From Shewanella sediminis HAW-EB3 (GTDB lineage: Bacteria > Pseudomonadota > Gammaproteobacteria > Enterobacterales > Shewanellaceae), in contig NC_009831.1 of NCBI RefSeq assembly GCF_000018025.1, positions 2,790,001-2,854,000 on the forward strand: DNA of 64,000 bases. Direction: 5' to 3'. The notes beneath the pieces are model-generated. The model made no database searches, had not been told where the DNA came from, and saw only the letters and a list, made by a program, of their open reading frames with translations. A program made the translations under genes and the position numbers. Positions 48,586-58,786 of the stretch are shown piece after piece. Each line of letters begins with the position of its first letter. The stretch's first letter is position 1.

Positions 48586-49630
48586 CTCGTTGCTTGTAAT
48601 GAACCGAGGGCAATTCGCGTAACCGCTTCGCGGCCTGCTCCGGGGTAATATCCCTTTGAACCTCTGCCATCAACTCATAGCCCACCATGAATTTTCTGAT
48701 AGAAGCCGAGCGTAGTAATGGCGGGAAAAAATGGGCATGCAGGGTCCACTCAGGATGTGAGTCATCATCGAACGGTGCTCCATGCCACCCCATTGAATAG
48801 GGAAATGAGGTTTGAAACAGATTGTCGTACCTGATGGTAATGTCTTGAATTATATCGGCGAGTGATTGGCGATTGACTTCGGTTAATTCGGTGAGTCTTT
48901 GAATCGGAAATCGGGGTAATAACAAAGTTTCAAATGGCCAGGCAGCCCAGTAAGGCACAACTACCACCCAATCTTTGTTACTGGCGACAACCCTCTCTTC
49001 GTTTAACAGCTCCCGACTCATATAATCATTTAGCAGAGCGCGACTAAATTTCTTATAATATTCACTGAAATTTTCCAGCTTCTTAGCAGCCATAGTGGGC
49101 AATTGAGACTGTGCCCAGACCTGACCATGTGGATGGGGGTTAGAGCAGCCCATCACAGCCCCTTTATTCTCAAAGATCTGTACCCACGGGTATACTCGTC
49201 CCAGCTCGGCGCTCTGCTCTTGCCAGCTTGAGATCACCTGAACAATCTCACCTATCTCCAATTCAGGTATCGTTTTGCTGTGATCGGGGGAGAAACAGAT
49301 CACCCTACTCTCTCCCTGCTCCGTTTGCATGGAAAAGAGAGGATCATCTGATCTCTTTTCCGGTCCACTCGGTTTCAGCGCCGCAAAATCATTTTGAAAA
49401 ACAAACGTCCCCAGATAGTGAGGGTTAACCTCACCACTTATCCGCTCGTTTCCTGCACACAAAAAACAATTTTCGTCATAACTCGGTTTAGCCGTTTCAT
49501 CGAGAGCTTCTACCTGGCCCTGCCATGGTCGTTTGGCGCGGTGAGGTGAAAGTAAGATCCACTCTGATGTTAACGGATTATATCGGCGATGAGGATGCTC
49601 AGTTGGATCGAATTGCTCTGAAATTGTCAC
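48578..49630 (-). CDS. galT: Galactose-1-phosphate uridylyltransferase
   Basis: GalT exchanges UMP between UDP-glucose and galactose 1-phosphate in the Leloir pathway. The protein has 350 residues. The catalytic HxH is in [10 protein letters not shown]-terminal zinc ligands are suggested by CFLCAGN, and the second-domain HAHFFPP is present. No galK, galE or galM lies adjacent. It is at the downstream end of a minus-strand block with the giant adhesin, a secreted glycosidase and a MelR-like regulator; 172 bp separate it from the adhesin gene. Confidence 0.95.
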   Translation of the reverse strand: MTISEQFDPTEHPHRRYNPLTSEWILLSPHRAKRPWQGQVEALDETAKPSYDENCFLCAGNERISGEVNPHYLGTFVFQNDFAALKPSGPEKRSDDPLFSMQTEQGESRVICFSPDHSKTIPELEIGEIVQVISSWQEQSAELGRVYPWVQIFENKGAVMGCSNPHPHGQVWAQSQLPTMAAKKLENFSEYYKKFSRALLNDYMSRELLNEERVVASNKDWVVVVPYWAAWPFETLLLPRFPIQRLTELTEVNRQSLADIIQDITIRYDNLFQTSFPYSMGWHGAPFDDDSHPEWTLHAHFFPPLLRSASIRKFMVGYELMAEVQRDITPEQAAKRLRELPSVHYKQRAI

Positions 49631-49802
49631 AGCAGCTAGCCTTATTTCTACAAATAGCTTATGTGTCTACTCTAGCTGTATAGAGATCATCACGTCATTC
49701 CTGAAAAGATACTTTTACCTCTCGTTTAATATCATTCCTTAAGAATTGTGGATAATTGCTTACCCACAATCCCAAAGCAGACCAATGAATGCATACCGCT
49801 AA

Positions 49803-52800
49803 TTACGGTATAGCATGGAACATCTGTTCATCATCCATCGAATGTGTCGACCCTGTTCCCGTTGACAAAGCTGCTGCATCTTCAGACTGAGTATCGATGA
49901 TTAAAGGCCCCTCACCATTCTCTCCCAACAGACCATTGATTATCTGCCCATCGGTATTACCAAACGCAGCTTTCAGATCGACCCCATCCAGAACGATATG
50001 CTGCTCGAATGTGCCATCACCGTCACCATCTATATCTATGGTAGTAGAGTGACTGGCACTGTCGACGCTGAAGTTAAGGTACTCGTCGAGATTGCCGTTA
50101 TTTTCTCCCTGAAGTAGATCGCTCAAGTCCAGCTTATCTTCATTAAGATCAAAGTCGGTAATATGATCTGTTCCCTCTTCTCCCTTGGCCCAGATGAATG
50201 TATCTGCGCCGCTGCCGCCGCTTAATATGTCATCACCCAGTCCGCCGATCATCATGTCGTTACCATCACCACCGAGCAGAATATCACTGTCTGAGCCGCC
50301 AACGAGAACATCATCACCGGCGCCGCCATCTAATACATCACCGAATACCAGTTTAGATTGAGCCCCGCCCTCATAGGCAAGATAGACCCCGCTCTTTTCC
50401 GAGCCATCGCTCAGGGCAACGGTGAAGGTGACCGCTTGCTGTGCAAATGCATTACTGGCGTTACTGTTGAGCATACTGGTATCGAGGGTAAACCAGAATT
50501 CATCACCTGATGTAAAATCACCCTCGGCAAATTTAGCCGTGATAATAGAGCCGTCCTCGGACAGGGTGAAAATACTGAACGATGGGTTCAGGCCGATTGA
50601 ATCACCGAGTGCATAATTTTCGATGAAGGCATCATTATCATGGCCGCCTTTGAGATTAACACTGACACTGGTAACCGACAGTGCATCGCTGTTACTGGCA
50701 AATTTGAAACCAAACGGATTGGTTATGATAGGCCTCCAGTTCTCACCCGGTGTCACGATGGCGGTGATCAACGCGTCATTCGGCATTACCTCCCCGTTAC
50801 CGGAGTTGATAATAATATCGTTTTCTGCCGTTCCGATTAACTGCTGCGCATAGTCCAGATCAACATGAGTTGTATCTTCACCTTTATCACTGCTGCCCTT
50901 TAGGGTGTAATTGAAACTCGAATCCTCTGTCGTTGAAGACAGAGTCACAACGCCGCCATTGAGCGTCACATTATCGCCGGAGACCTGAGTGACACCGGCA
51001 TTACCCGCAGTCTTATCGCCGTGGAGCAGGTATTCGACCGGAATATCTATGGTAGTACCTTCGGCCAAATTGGTAATGATATTGTTCGAGTTAGCATCAA
51101 GGTTTGCATGGTAATCGATACCAAGATCTAAAGTGACTGAGGCAGTATCTCCATCACCGTCAGTCACTACGGCGACCAAAGATTCTTGCTCATTGAGCAC
51201 ATCACGATCCACATCGATAGAGTAACTGTACTCACCGGTATCGAAATTAACGGTGAACTTGCCACCAAGTGCCGTCATAAACACCTGAACCGGATTTACA
51301 CCATCATAGTTATGGGTCACACCATCGACAGCTATGCTCTCTATGTGTCCACCATCGGCGCCGAATACGACACCAGTGGTATAACTCCCCTTTATGGTAT
51401 CACCATCGAAATAGTTGAGTATGGTGCTGGCTAGATCTTCCGGGTCATCGAGTTTAACCGCATAGACTTCATCACCGTCGACCTCAGGATAAGCAACGGG
51501 TAGCAGATCACTCAAGCCCGCACTGCCGATACCGATGCCGAACGCTGTCTTATAGCCACTGTTTACAAGATAACTCTCCCAGATAGACTGCAATGCGGGA
51601 TCAACTTCCTGCCCCGGTGACGGGGAGCCATCGGAGATAAAGTAGAGCAGGCTTTGATCGGCTCCATCAGGCAGCGACCCGCTATTCATTACCGCATTGA
51701 GTGCCGCATCATAGTGAGTCGGTCCATAGGTGACCAATGATTCCAGGTAGCTGATGGCGCCGGCCACATCGTCAATCAACCAGCCGGACGAACCGGTATT
51801 GCTGTGGAAATTGACAATCTGAATATTAACATTGCCTGTGCTATCTACCTCGTTAATCAAGGCGGTTAGCGCATCGATAGCCACTTCAAGGTAGGTTTGT
51901 CCATTACCGACCGGGTCGCCCATACTGCCGGATACATCCAATACCAGAGTCAGGTTTGTGGTGACAACATCTGCATTAGCCTGTAGGTTCTGGCTGATAT
52001 CATGTACAACAGGTGCATCATCACTTATCTTGACGGTCAGGCTGGCACTACTGTTGCTGCCAAGACTGTTAGTTAAGGTGTAATCGAAAGACTCACTGGC
52101 AATGTCACCGTCGGTGCTATTGGCCGTCAGCTTATATTCGTAGTCTCCGGCTCTGTGATCGGTTGAATCTTCACTATAAACAGCCAGCTCACCCAAGGCC
52201 GTAGTCACAGTGATGACACCGTTTACGGCGGCGACGCCTTCCACTTCAGTGATATGAGTTGAGCTACTTACACCTGAATCATTATCGAGCAGGTTACCGG
52301 TAGTGATATTACTGCCGTCACCGGCTGTCGTACCAGACGCCAGGCCGGATTCGGCCACGCTGGCAGAATCGTTTATCGCTTCTGGGTTTGAGTCTTGATT
52401 GATGAGCAGTGTCGCCGAATCGCTGTCGCCATCGGCATCGGTAAGAATATATTCAAACTCATCACTAGTCAGCGGATGCACTACCACCGTTTGCAACGAA
52501 GTCAGTGACAAGGAACTACTGGAATCTGCCGTTATCACAACATATTGATAAGCTTGACCTGAATCAAGGTTCAGTGAATCACTGCCAGAAAAGCTTCCTC
52601 TATCCACCAGTTGACCATCATTGTCATAGATAGACCACTGTCCATTGACACTACTGGCGTTTTCTTCCCCGCCATTTAACCCTAATGATACCTCGTTGAA
52701 ATTTGCCTCGAGATCGATAACTACCGACTCACCATACTCTATCCATTCGTTGTTACCTGCTCCTACCTGAGTGTCATTACCTCCTATGCCTATGCCATTT

Positions 52801-55800
52801 TCGGTAAGCATAGACCTGTTAAGAGTATTACCATTGACAAAATCGGTGGATGAGTTAAACCCGTACAGCTGAACACCATTCCCAACAACAAGAGCGCCGG
52901 CGTCGAGGTTAACGAATTCGTTTAGCGTCGATTGGTAGCTGTAATTGCCATCCTGATTAACCGTTAAGATACCATCATCGGTCGTGATAGTGAGGTTACC
53001 TTCGGCATCGAAATCACTGTATCTGATTCCCCCATAGGATACTGAAGAGATGTTTGCCGAATCGGCGCCCAGGCTGTCGACACCCGCGCCATCGGTGCCC
53101 GCTGCGGTGATAACGTTTCCATGAGCCGTACCACCGAAGCCGATACTGTCGGTATCATCGTTTGCGACGGGCGCCGTATCGGCAACGTTGACAGTGACCT
53201 TGGTCCAGGTTGATTTTTCTACGCCATTAGATGACTGATAGTAGAAGCTGTCGGTCAGGTTATCACTGCCATTGTGAACCAGGCTCGCAGGAGCCTGATA
53301 ACTGTAACTGCCATCGGGATTAATGGTGACGGTGCCACCGAGCGCCGTAGTAAAGCTCGCGCCCAGTTCTGTGGTCGCTATCGCACCACTACCCCAGCTG
53401 TTTGTTGCTAACGAGATCACTGACAAGCTACCTGAGTCGTAGCCGTCGTCATTGTCTAACAGGCTCGCCTCATTGAAGTTGGTAGACTCGCCTTCGGTGA
53501 GCTCTAAACTATCCTCTTGTGTTTCAGGTGGCGTGCTGGTCTTAGGCTTTACGGCAAACTCCCCTTCGACACTATCACCATCGCCGTCGGTGATGAGAAC
53601 ATTGAAGTCAATATCGCCATCGGTAGTGGGTTTGATATCCTGATACTGATGGAAATCCCACTGCCCGGTACCCGGTGTGAACTCAAGCTTAAAGATCACG
53701 ACTCCGGATGCGGTTTGTCCCAACAGGGTGTTACCCGATTGAGTGATTGTTATGGCTTCGCCGCTGCTTGTCACAAGACCCGTTTCATCACTCCCGGTCA
53801 GTTCGATAGAGCCAGCTCCATCGGCCCCCCACTCTGGAGTGACAGTTCCCGATGCATAGGCAATTGGATCGCCTGTTTCAACTCCGACAAATTCAATCGA
53901 TTTTATCGTCAGATCACTGTTATCACCGTGCTCAGCCGGACGACCGTTATCCGTCGCCCTGATAACAACACTGTCAAATCCACCCTCGAGTACTTCGAAG
54001 TTTGCCGCATAGTCGCCGTGGTTTGCATCGGAAGTAAAGTTTTGACTCGTAACCAGCTCACCATCGCGGTAAAACTCGGCTACGCCGACCTCTAGCTCAC
54101 CGCCAAACATCTTGCTGAACTCTATGTTCATACCGAATGCGACGGTCCCCGGATCGAGAGTAATAATAACCTCTTCCGAAGCTGAGCTACCATCGTCAAA
54201 CTTACGAAACTCAACTTCGTTGTTTAAAGGAAGGTAAGGTGAGCCAGCACTGGCAACCCCTATCCCCTGACTGCTACCGTTCAGCTCACTTTTGACCAGA
54301 GTTGAATCTGTGGCCGAGCTAAATCCACGGCCGGTAATAGTAAAGCCGTCGAAATCCAGCGAGTCATGAACGCCCGAAGAGTGAGTTAATTCAGTCTCTC
54401 CAATTAATGCGTCCGGAATATCGTTAAAGGTGACCTCAACGGCCGGTACGGCGCTAAACTCGGGGGCATCATCTTCGACGGTAACAGAGAAACTACCGCT
54501 CGCCGTCCCGCCATTTCCATCGGAGACATTAACGCCGAGAACCAATGAAAGTGTATCTTCAGCGTTGCCATCGCTATGATCCACGGCACCATTCAAGGTC
54601 AACTTATAACCCCAACCCCCGGATGAGTTTCCAGCTGGAGCTGTCAGGCTGATCGCCATTATCTCTTGATAACTATTCTCGCCGGGTGTACCAACATAAC
54701 CGGATAGACTCTCAGTGTCCTCATCCCATGCCCACTGCACTGCTTGTCCACCTGATGTTACCCCTTGCGGGCCAGAAAGAGTGACCGACAAGGTATCGCC
54801 ATCGATATCCTGCAGGCTAAATGCCCCACTCGCAGTCACTGAATCTGTGGTATCTAAGCTGCCCTGGTTATCGGCGAGACCCGTTGATAGCCCCTCTTCT
54901 GAGACCACGGCATCGGTGATACCGCTTATTGTTGGCTTATCATTCCCCGGAGAGACCATGATCTTTAGGGTCGAGGTATCATCGCTCGAACCATCGGTCA
55001 GGCTATAGGTGATCACAGGGACCGAACCGTTATAGTTGGTAGCTGGGGTGAAGGTGTAATCACCATGGCTATCGAGGCTGAATGTCCCGACATTAGCGAT
55101 ATTAATGTCACTGCCATCGGCCTGATACACAGTACTATTCCCCTCTAAGGTAAAGCTGGTTACCGTGATCTCGCCGTCGACACTGGTACCGTCGATCACA
55201 TTGTCACCTACTTGCGGGCTGTCTTCAGCGATGGTGAGTATTTCATTATTATCGGTAAAACCATCATTATCAGGCGTGACTGTTATGCTGAGGGTCGAGG
55301 TGTCCCCGCTTGAGCCATCGGTCAGGCTGTAGGTGATCACCGGTACCGCGCCTTTATAGTTGGCGGCGGGCGTAAAGGTGTAGTCACCATGACTGTCGAG
55401 GCTAAACGTACCGACATTAGCGATATTAATGTCACTGCCATCGGCCTGATACACAGTGCTATCGTCACCTACGGTAAAACTGGATACGGTGATATTACCA
55501 TCGACACTGGTGGCGTCGATCACATTGTCACCTACTTGCGGGCTGTCTTCGGCGATGGTGAGTATTTCATTATTATCGGTAAAACCATCATTATCAGGCG
55601 TGACTGTTATGCTGAGGGTCGAGGTGTCCCCGCTTGAGCCATCGGTCAGGTTATAGGTGATAACCGGCACCGAGCCATTGTAGTTAGCAGCCGGGGTGAA
55701 GGTGTAGTTACCCTGGCTATCCAGACTAAATGTGCCAACATTACTGATACTGATATCACGTCCATCGGCCTGATAGGTCGTGCTATCGCCGGCAATGGTA

Positions 55801-58241
55801 AAGCTGGATACGGTGATATTGCCATCGACACTGTTGGCGTCGATCACATTGCCATCTACTTGCGGGCTGTCTTCGGCGATGGTGCGGATCTCATCGTTAT
55901 CGGTAAAACCATCATTATCAGGCGTGACAGTTATGCTCAAAGTCGAGGTATCACCGCTCGAACCGTCTGTCAGGCTATAGGTGATCACAGGGACCGAGCC
56001 ATTATAATTGGCGGCAGGCGTAAAGGTGTAGTCACCATGACTGTCCAGGCCGAATGTACCGACATTATTGATAGTAATATCGCTGCCATCGGCCTGATAA
56101 ATCGTGCTGTTGCTACCTATGGTAAAGCTAGTCACCATGATATTGCCGTCGACACTGGTGCCATCGATCACATTGCCACCTATCTCAGGACTGTCTTCTG
56201 CTATGGTGCGCACTTCATTATTATCGATAAAGTCATCATTGACCGGCGTGACAGTTATGCTTAAGGTTGAGGTGTCTCCACTCGAACCATCGGTCAAGCT
56301 ATAGGTGATCACCGGTACCGAGCCATTGTAGTTAGCGGCCGGAGTGAAAGTGTAATCGCCATTGCTGTTCAGGCTGAATGTACCGACATTATTGATTGTA
56401 ATATTGCTGCCATCGGCCTGATAAATCGAATTATCGCCGGCGATGTTAAAGGTGGTCACAGTAATATCGCCGTCGACACTGACGCCATCGATCACATTGC
56501 CGCCCACTTGTGGGCTGTCTTCGGCTATAGTGCGAACTTCATCATTATCGGTAAAATCATCATTAACTGGAGTAACGATGATATTCAGGTTAGCGCTAGA
56601 GCCCGTATTCACCGTATAGGTAATAACCGGTACCGTACCATTCCAGTTATCATTAGGTGTGAAACTGTAGCTGCCATCGGAATTAATGACTAAGCTGCCA
56701 TCCTCCAAAATCGCCGTTGTGCCGGCGTTGTATGTGTTGCCTTCGGCTTCGAAGCCCACCACATTCAATTCATTGTCGATATCGGCGTCATTATCGAGCA
56801 CATTGCCGGTTGCAACGGTATCTTCGGCGATGGTGTTGTTGTCGTCAGCCAGAATGCTGGCATCATCAACCGGGGTCACAATTATGTTCAAGGTTGCGCT
56901 GGAACCCGTGTTCACCGTATAGGTTACAGTCGGTACCGTGCCATTCCAGTTTTCATTTGGTGTGAAGGTGTAGCTGCCATCGGTGTTAAGTACTAAACTG
57001 CCATCATCCAATATAACCGTAGTGCCGGCATTGTATGTGCTGCCTTCGACTTCGAAGCTCACGACACTCAGATCATTGTCAATATCGGCGTCGTTATCTA
57101 ACACATTCCCGGTCGCGACCGTGTCTTCGGCTATGGTGTTGCTGTCGTCAGCCAGGATGCTGGCATCATCTACCGGAGTCACGGCTATGGTCAAGGTGGC
57201 GCTTGACCCCGTGTTCACGGTATAGGTGATAACCGGAACCGTACCATTCCAGTTTTCATTCGGAGTAAAGGTATAGCTGCCATCGGTGTTGAGCACCAGA
57301 CTGCCATCATCCAATATAACCGTAGTTCCCGCGCTGTATGTGCTGCCTTCGACTTCGAAGCTCATTACACTCAGATCATTATCAATATCGGCGTCGTTAT
57401 CTAACACATTCCCGGTCGCAACAGTATCTTCGGCTATGGTGTTACTGTCGTCAGCCAGAATGCTGGCATCGTCAACCGGGGTCACGACTATGGTCAAGGT
57501 GGCGCTTGAGCCGGTGTTCACCGTATAGGTGATTACCGGAACCGTACCATTCCAGTTTTCATTGGGAGTAAAGGTGTAGTTGCCATCGGTGTTGAGCACT
57601 AAGGTGCCATCATCCAATATAACCCTAGTACCGGCGCTGTATGTGCTGCCGTCTACCTCAAAACCAACAACACTGAGATCACTGTCAACGTCGGTATCAT
57701 TGTCTAATACATTACCGGTCGCAACACTGTCTTCTGTAATAGTATTACTGTCATTTTCCAGAGCCGAGGGCTCATCAACGTCACTGCTATCAATACTATT
57801 TGTCGTATCAAGGCTGATTTGAGTGCTACCAATTGTGGAATAACCTGCCGCAGCGATGGTTTCATCCCCGGTTCGTCCCACAGAGATGAAGTGACTTTCT
57901 CCCTCATTACCGGCTCCTGCCCCTGCAGCGGTCTCAGGTAGCAGAGCGGTCGGGTCTTCTTCGGCAGCGATCAAATCTTGCAGTTGGGCGATCTCAGCAG
58001 CAACAGACAGAGCGTCACTGATTTCATTATTATCGACAATCTGATCGATTTGACCTTGATATAATTCGGTGCCATCTTCATACGCAATGTTAAGTTCAGC
58101 ACTATCTTCTATAAAGAGAATTGATCCAGCCTGGATGTGTTTACCTTGGGTGACATTTTCCACCACATTGTTAACTTCAACCTTGATATCGCCACTAGCA
58201 AGTAAAACTTCCCCTGACTGCGTAATTACCACTTTTTTCAA
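49803..58241 (-). CDS. Giant RTX/VCBS adhesin with LapA-type retention module
   Basis: The protein has 2812 residues and is predicted to be exported by a type I system. In order: an N-terminal retention module (about 1-110) ending DPTALLPETAAGAGAG, with the TAAG site at 104-107 where LapG-type proteases cut; four 101-residue repeats (158-561); five 108-residue repeats (562-1101); a variable VCBS/cadherin-like region (about 1105-2090); a VWA domain (about 2093-2280) with MIDAS motif DVSGSMG; RTX Ca2+-binding repeats (about 2635-2680); and an acidic C-terminal tail with the expected secretion signal. No signal peptide is present. The start is TTG at 58241 with GGAG seven bases away. No lapG, lapD or transporter genes are in the window. 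Confidence 0.93.
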   Translation of the reverse strand: MKKVVITQSGEVLLASGDIKVEVNNVVENVTQGKHIQAGSILFIEDSAELNIAYEDGTELYQGQIDQIVDNNEISDALSVAAEIAQLQDLIAAEEDPTALLPETAAGAGAGNEGESHFISVGRTGDETIAAAGYSTIGSTQISLDTTNSIDSSDVDEPSALENDSNTITEDSVATGNVLDNDTDVDSDLSVVGFEVDGSTYSAGTRVILDDGTLVLNTDGNYTFTPNENWNGTVPVITYTVNTGSSATLTIVVTPVDDASILADDSNTIAEDTVATGNVLDNDADIDNDLSVMSFEVEGSTYSAGTTVILDDGSLVLNTDGSYTFTPNENWNGTVPVITYTVNTGSSATLTIAVTPVDDASILADDSNTIAEDTVATGNVLDNDADIDNDLSVVSFEVEGSTYNAGTTVILDDGSLVLNTDGSYTFTPNENWNGTVPTVTYTVNTGSSATLNIIVTPVDDASILADDNNTIAEDTVATGNVLDNDADIDNELNVVGFEAEGNTYNAGTTAILEDGSLVINSDGSYSFTPNDNWNGTVPVITYTVNTGSSANLNIIVTPVNDDFTDNDEVRTIAEDSPQVGGNVIDGVSVDGDITVTTFNIAGDNSIYQADGSNITINNVGTFSLNSNGDYTFTPAANYNGSVPVITYSLTDGSSGDTSTLSITVTPVNDDFIDNNEVRTIAEDSPEIGGNVIDGTSVDGNIMVTSFTIGSNSTIYQADGSDITINNVGTFGLDSHGDYTFTPAANYNGSVPVITYSLTDGSSGDTSTLSITVTPDNDGFTDNDEIRTIAEDSPQVDGNVIDANSVDGNITVSSFTIAGDSTTYQADGRDISISNVGTFSLDSQGNYTFTPAANYNGSVPVITYNLTDGSSGDTSTLSITVTPDNDGFTDNNEILTIAEDSPQVGDNVIDATSVDGNITVSSFTVGDDSTVYQADGSDINIANVGTFSLDSHGDYTFTPAANYKGAVPVITYSLTDGSSGDTSTLSITVTPDNDGFTDNNEILTIAEDSPQVGDNVIDGTSVDGEITVTSFTLEGNSTVYQADGSDINIANVGTFSLDSHGDYTFTPATNYNGSVPVITYSLTDGSSDDTSTLKIMVSPGNDKPTISGITDAVVSEEGLSTGLADNQGSLDTTDSVTASGAFSLQDIDGDTLSVTLSGPQGVTSGGQAVQWAWDEDTESLSGYVGTPGENSYQEIMAISLTAPAGNSSGGWGYKLTLNGAVDHSDGNAEDTLSLVLGVNVSDGNGGTASGSFSVTVEDDAPEFSAVPAVEVTFNDIPDALIGETELTHSSGVHDSLDFDGFTITGRGFSSATDSTLVKSELNGSSQGIGVASAGSPYLPLNNEVEFRKFDDGSSASEEVIITLDPGTVAFGMNIEFSKMFGGELEVGVAEFYRDGELVTSQNFTSDANHGDYAANFEVLEGGFDSVVIRATDNGRPAEHGDNSDLTIKSIEFVGVETGDPIAYASGTVTPEWGADGAGSIELTGSDETGLVTSSGEAITITQSGNTLLGQTASGVVIFKLEFTPGTGQWDFHQYQDIKPTTDGDIDFNVLITDGDGDSVEGEFAVKPKTSTPPETQEDSLELTEGESTNFNEASLLDNDDGYDSGSLSVISLATNSWGSGAIATTELGASFTTALGGTVTINPDGSYSYQAPASLVHNGSDNLTDSFYYQSSNGVEKSTWTKVTVNVADTAPVANDDTDSIGFGGTAHGNVITAAGTDGAGVDSLGADSANISSVSYGGIRYSDFDAEGNLTITTDDGILTVNQDGNYSYQSTLNEFVNLDAGALVVGNGVQLYGFNSSTDFVNGNTLNRSMLTENGIGIGGNDTQVGAGNNEWIEYGESVVIDLEANFNEVSLGLNGGEENASSVNGQWSIYDNDGQLVDRGSFSGSDSLNLDSGQAYQYVVITADSSSSLSLTSLQTVVVHPLTSDEFEYILTDADGDSDSATLLINQDSNPEAINDSASVAESGLASGTTAGDGSNITTGNLLDNDSGVSSSTHITEVEGVAAVNGVITVTTALGELAVYSEDSTDHRAGDYEYKLTANSTDGDIASESFDYTLTNSLGSNSSASLTVKISDDAPVVHDISQNLQANADVVTTNLTLVLDVSGSMGDPVGNGQTYLEVAIDALTALINEVDSTGNVNIQIVNFHSNTGSSGWLIDDVAGAISYLESLVTYGPTHYDAALNAVMNSGSLPDGADQSLLYFISDGSPSPGQEVDPALQSIWESYLVNSGYKTAFGIGIGSAGLSDLLPVAYPEVDGDEVYAVKLDDPEDLASTILNYFDGDTIKGSYTTGVVFGADGGHIESIAVDGVTHNYDGVNPVQVFMTALGGKFTVNFDTGEYSYSIDVDRDVLNEQESLVAVVTDGDGDTASVTLDLGIDYHANLDANSNNIITNLAEGTTIDIPVEYLLHGDKTAGNAGVTQVSGDNVTLNGGVVTLSSTTEDSSFNYTLKGSSDKGEDTTHVDLDYAQQLIGTAENDIIINSGNGEVMPNDALITAIVTPGENWRPIITNPFGFKFASNSDALSVTSVSVNLKGGHDNDAFIENYALGDSIGLNPSFSIFTLSEDGSIITAKFAEGDFTSGDEFWFTLDTSMLNSNASNAFAQQAVTFTVALSDGSEKSGVYLAYEGGAQSKLVFGDVLDGGAGDDVLVGGSDSDILLGGDGNDMMIGGLGDDILSGGSGADTFIWAKGEEGTDHITDFDLNEDKLDLSDLLQGENNGNLDEYLNFSVDSASHSTTIDIDGDGDGTFEQHIVLDGVDLKAAFGNTDGQIINGLLGENGEGPLIIDTQSEDAAALSTGTGSTHSMDDEQMFHAIP
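50203..50337 (-). repeat. RTX nonapeptide repeat block of the adhesin
   Basis: The encoded glycine-aspartate repeats (GGAGDDVLV, GGDGNDMMI, GGLGDDILS, GGSGADTFI) fit the GGxGxDxUx consensus that folds on Ca2+ after type I secretion. Confidence 0.9.
54939..56558 (-). repeat. Five tandem 324-bp repeats (type B) in the adhesin
   Basis: Five units of 108 residues (562-1101) are joined head to tail. Each contains TIAEDSP, YQADG, NVGTF, DYTFTPA and VPVITY, and ends TPxND. The units are close copies with scattered substitutions; units 4 and 5 share long identical stretches. The reading frame is kept throughout, so copy-number change would alter length without frameshift. Confidence 0.93.
56559..57770 (-). 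repeat. Four tandem 303-bp repeats (type A) in the adhesin
   Basis: Four units of 101 residues (158-561) carry EDTVATGNVLDNDADIDN, GSTYSAGTTVILDDGS and NENWNGTVP. Units 2 and 3 are almost identical, while units 1 and 4 diverge, the pattern expected when the inner units arose by recent duplication. Confidence 0.93.
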
Positions 58242-58786
58242 TTCAATTCTCCAGAAAGACAAAACACCAAGGCTGAAACATCAACAACAAACCAGCAACA
58301 CAGCTCGCGCCACCAGCAAAAAAACGGGGCGGCATGTTACATTTTCAGCTGAATTAAGTCAATTATTGAACAGTTGAAATCACTCCTTGATCACCACATT
58401 ACCGACATATAAACTGCACTAGCACGCCCGATTGGTACAAGCGTCTAACTTAATGAGTTGTCCATATAAAATTACCGAAAGTATTTCAGGTGACAACCTA
58501 TGCGTTATTAATGCATGACTACTGTATTAGGCGGTGATTAATTGGTGTTCCCTCACCAGTAGAGATGTATCCATAAAGGTTACTCAGTTATGTCTATGGT
58601 GAACCAATATGAACCTGATACAGACAAAAGACAGAGGGCTTAATAAAAGCAGAGAATTGTATATAGAGAGCAATGAAAGAGGTGATTCTTAGTCAATCAC
58701 CTCTCTACGGCAATTTACGGTGAAACTGGCGATAGGGCTCTATGCTCTACCACCAGCTCAATATTAAGAGGGTTACAAGATATAGC
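58242..58786. other. Intergenic region upstream of the adhesin gene
   Basis: This 545 bp stretch holds the adhesin ribosome-binding site and presumably its promoter, and a hairpin at 58678-58704 that ends the upstream glycosidase gene. I see no gene and no clear operator in the rest. Confidence 0.5.
58678..58704 (-). terminator. Putative terminator after the secreted glycosidase
   Basis: Perfect 10-bp arms AGAGGTGATT (58678-58687) and AATCACCTCT (58695-58704) around a seven-base loop. On the minus strand only TTTC follows, so termination may be weak. Confidence 0.5.

Noticed and set aside
49747..49768. Two opposed DnaA-box-like 9-mers near the adhesin 3' end
   Set aside because: One is exact and one degenerate, but they are arms of the same short hairpin between galT and the adhesin; there is no replication gene or AT-rich unwinding region.
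54939..57770. Regular repeats suggesting a CRISPR array
   Set aside because: Units are 303 and 324 bp, contiguous with no spacers, and lie in one reading frame of the adhesin.
55456..57822. Series of similar 60-80 residue open frames on the plus strand, one per repeat
   Set aside because: They are antisense to the adhesin repeats, copy its periodicity exactly and have no ribosome-binding sites.
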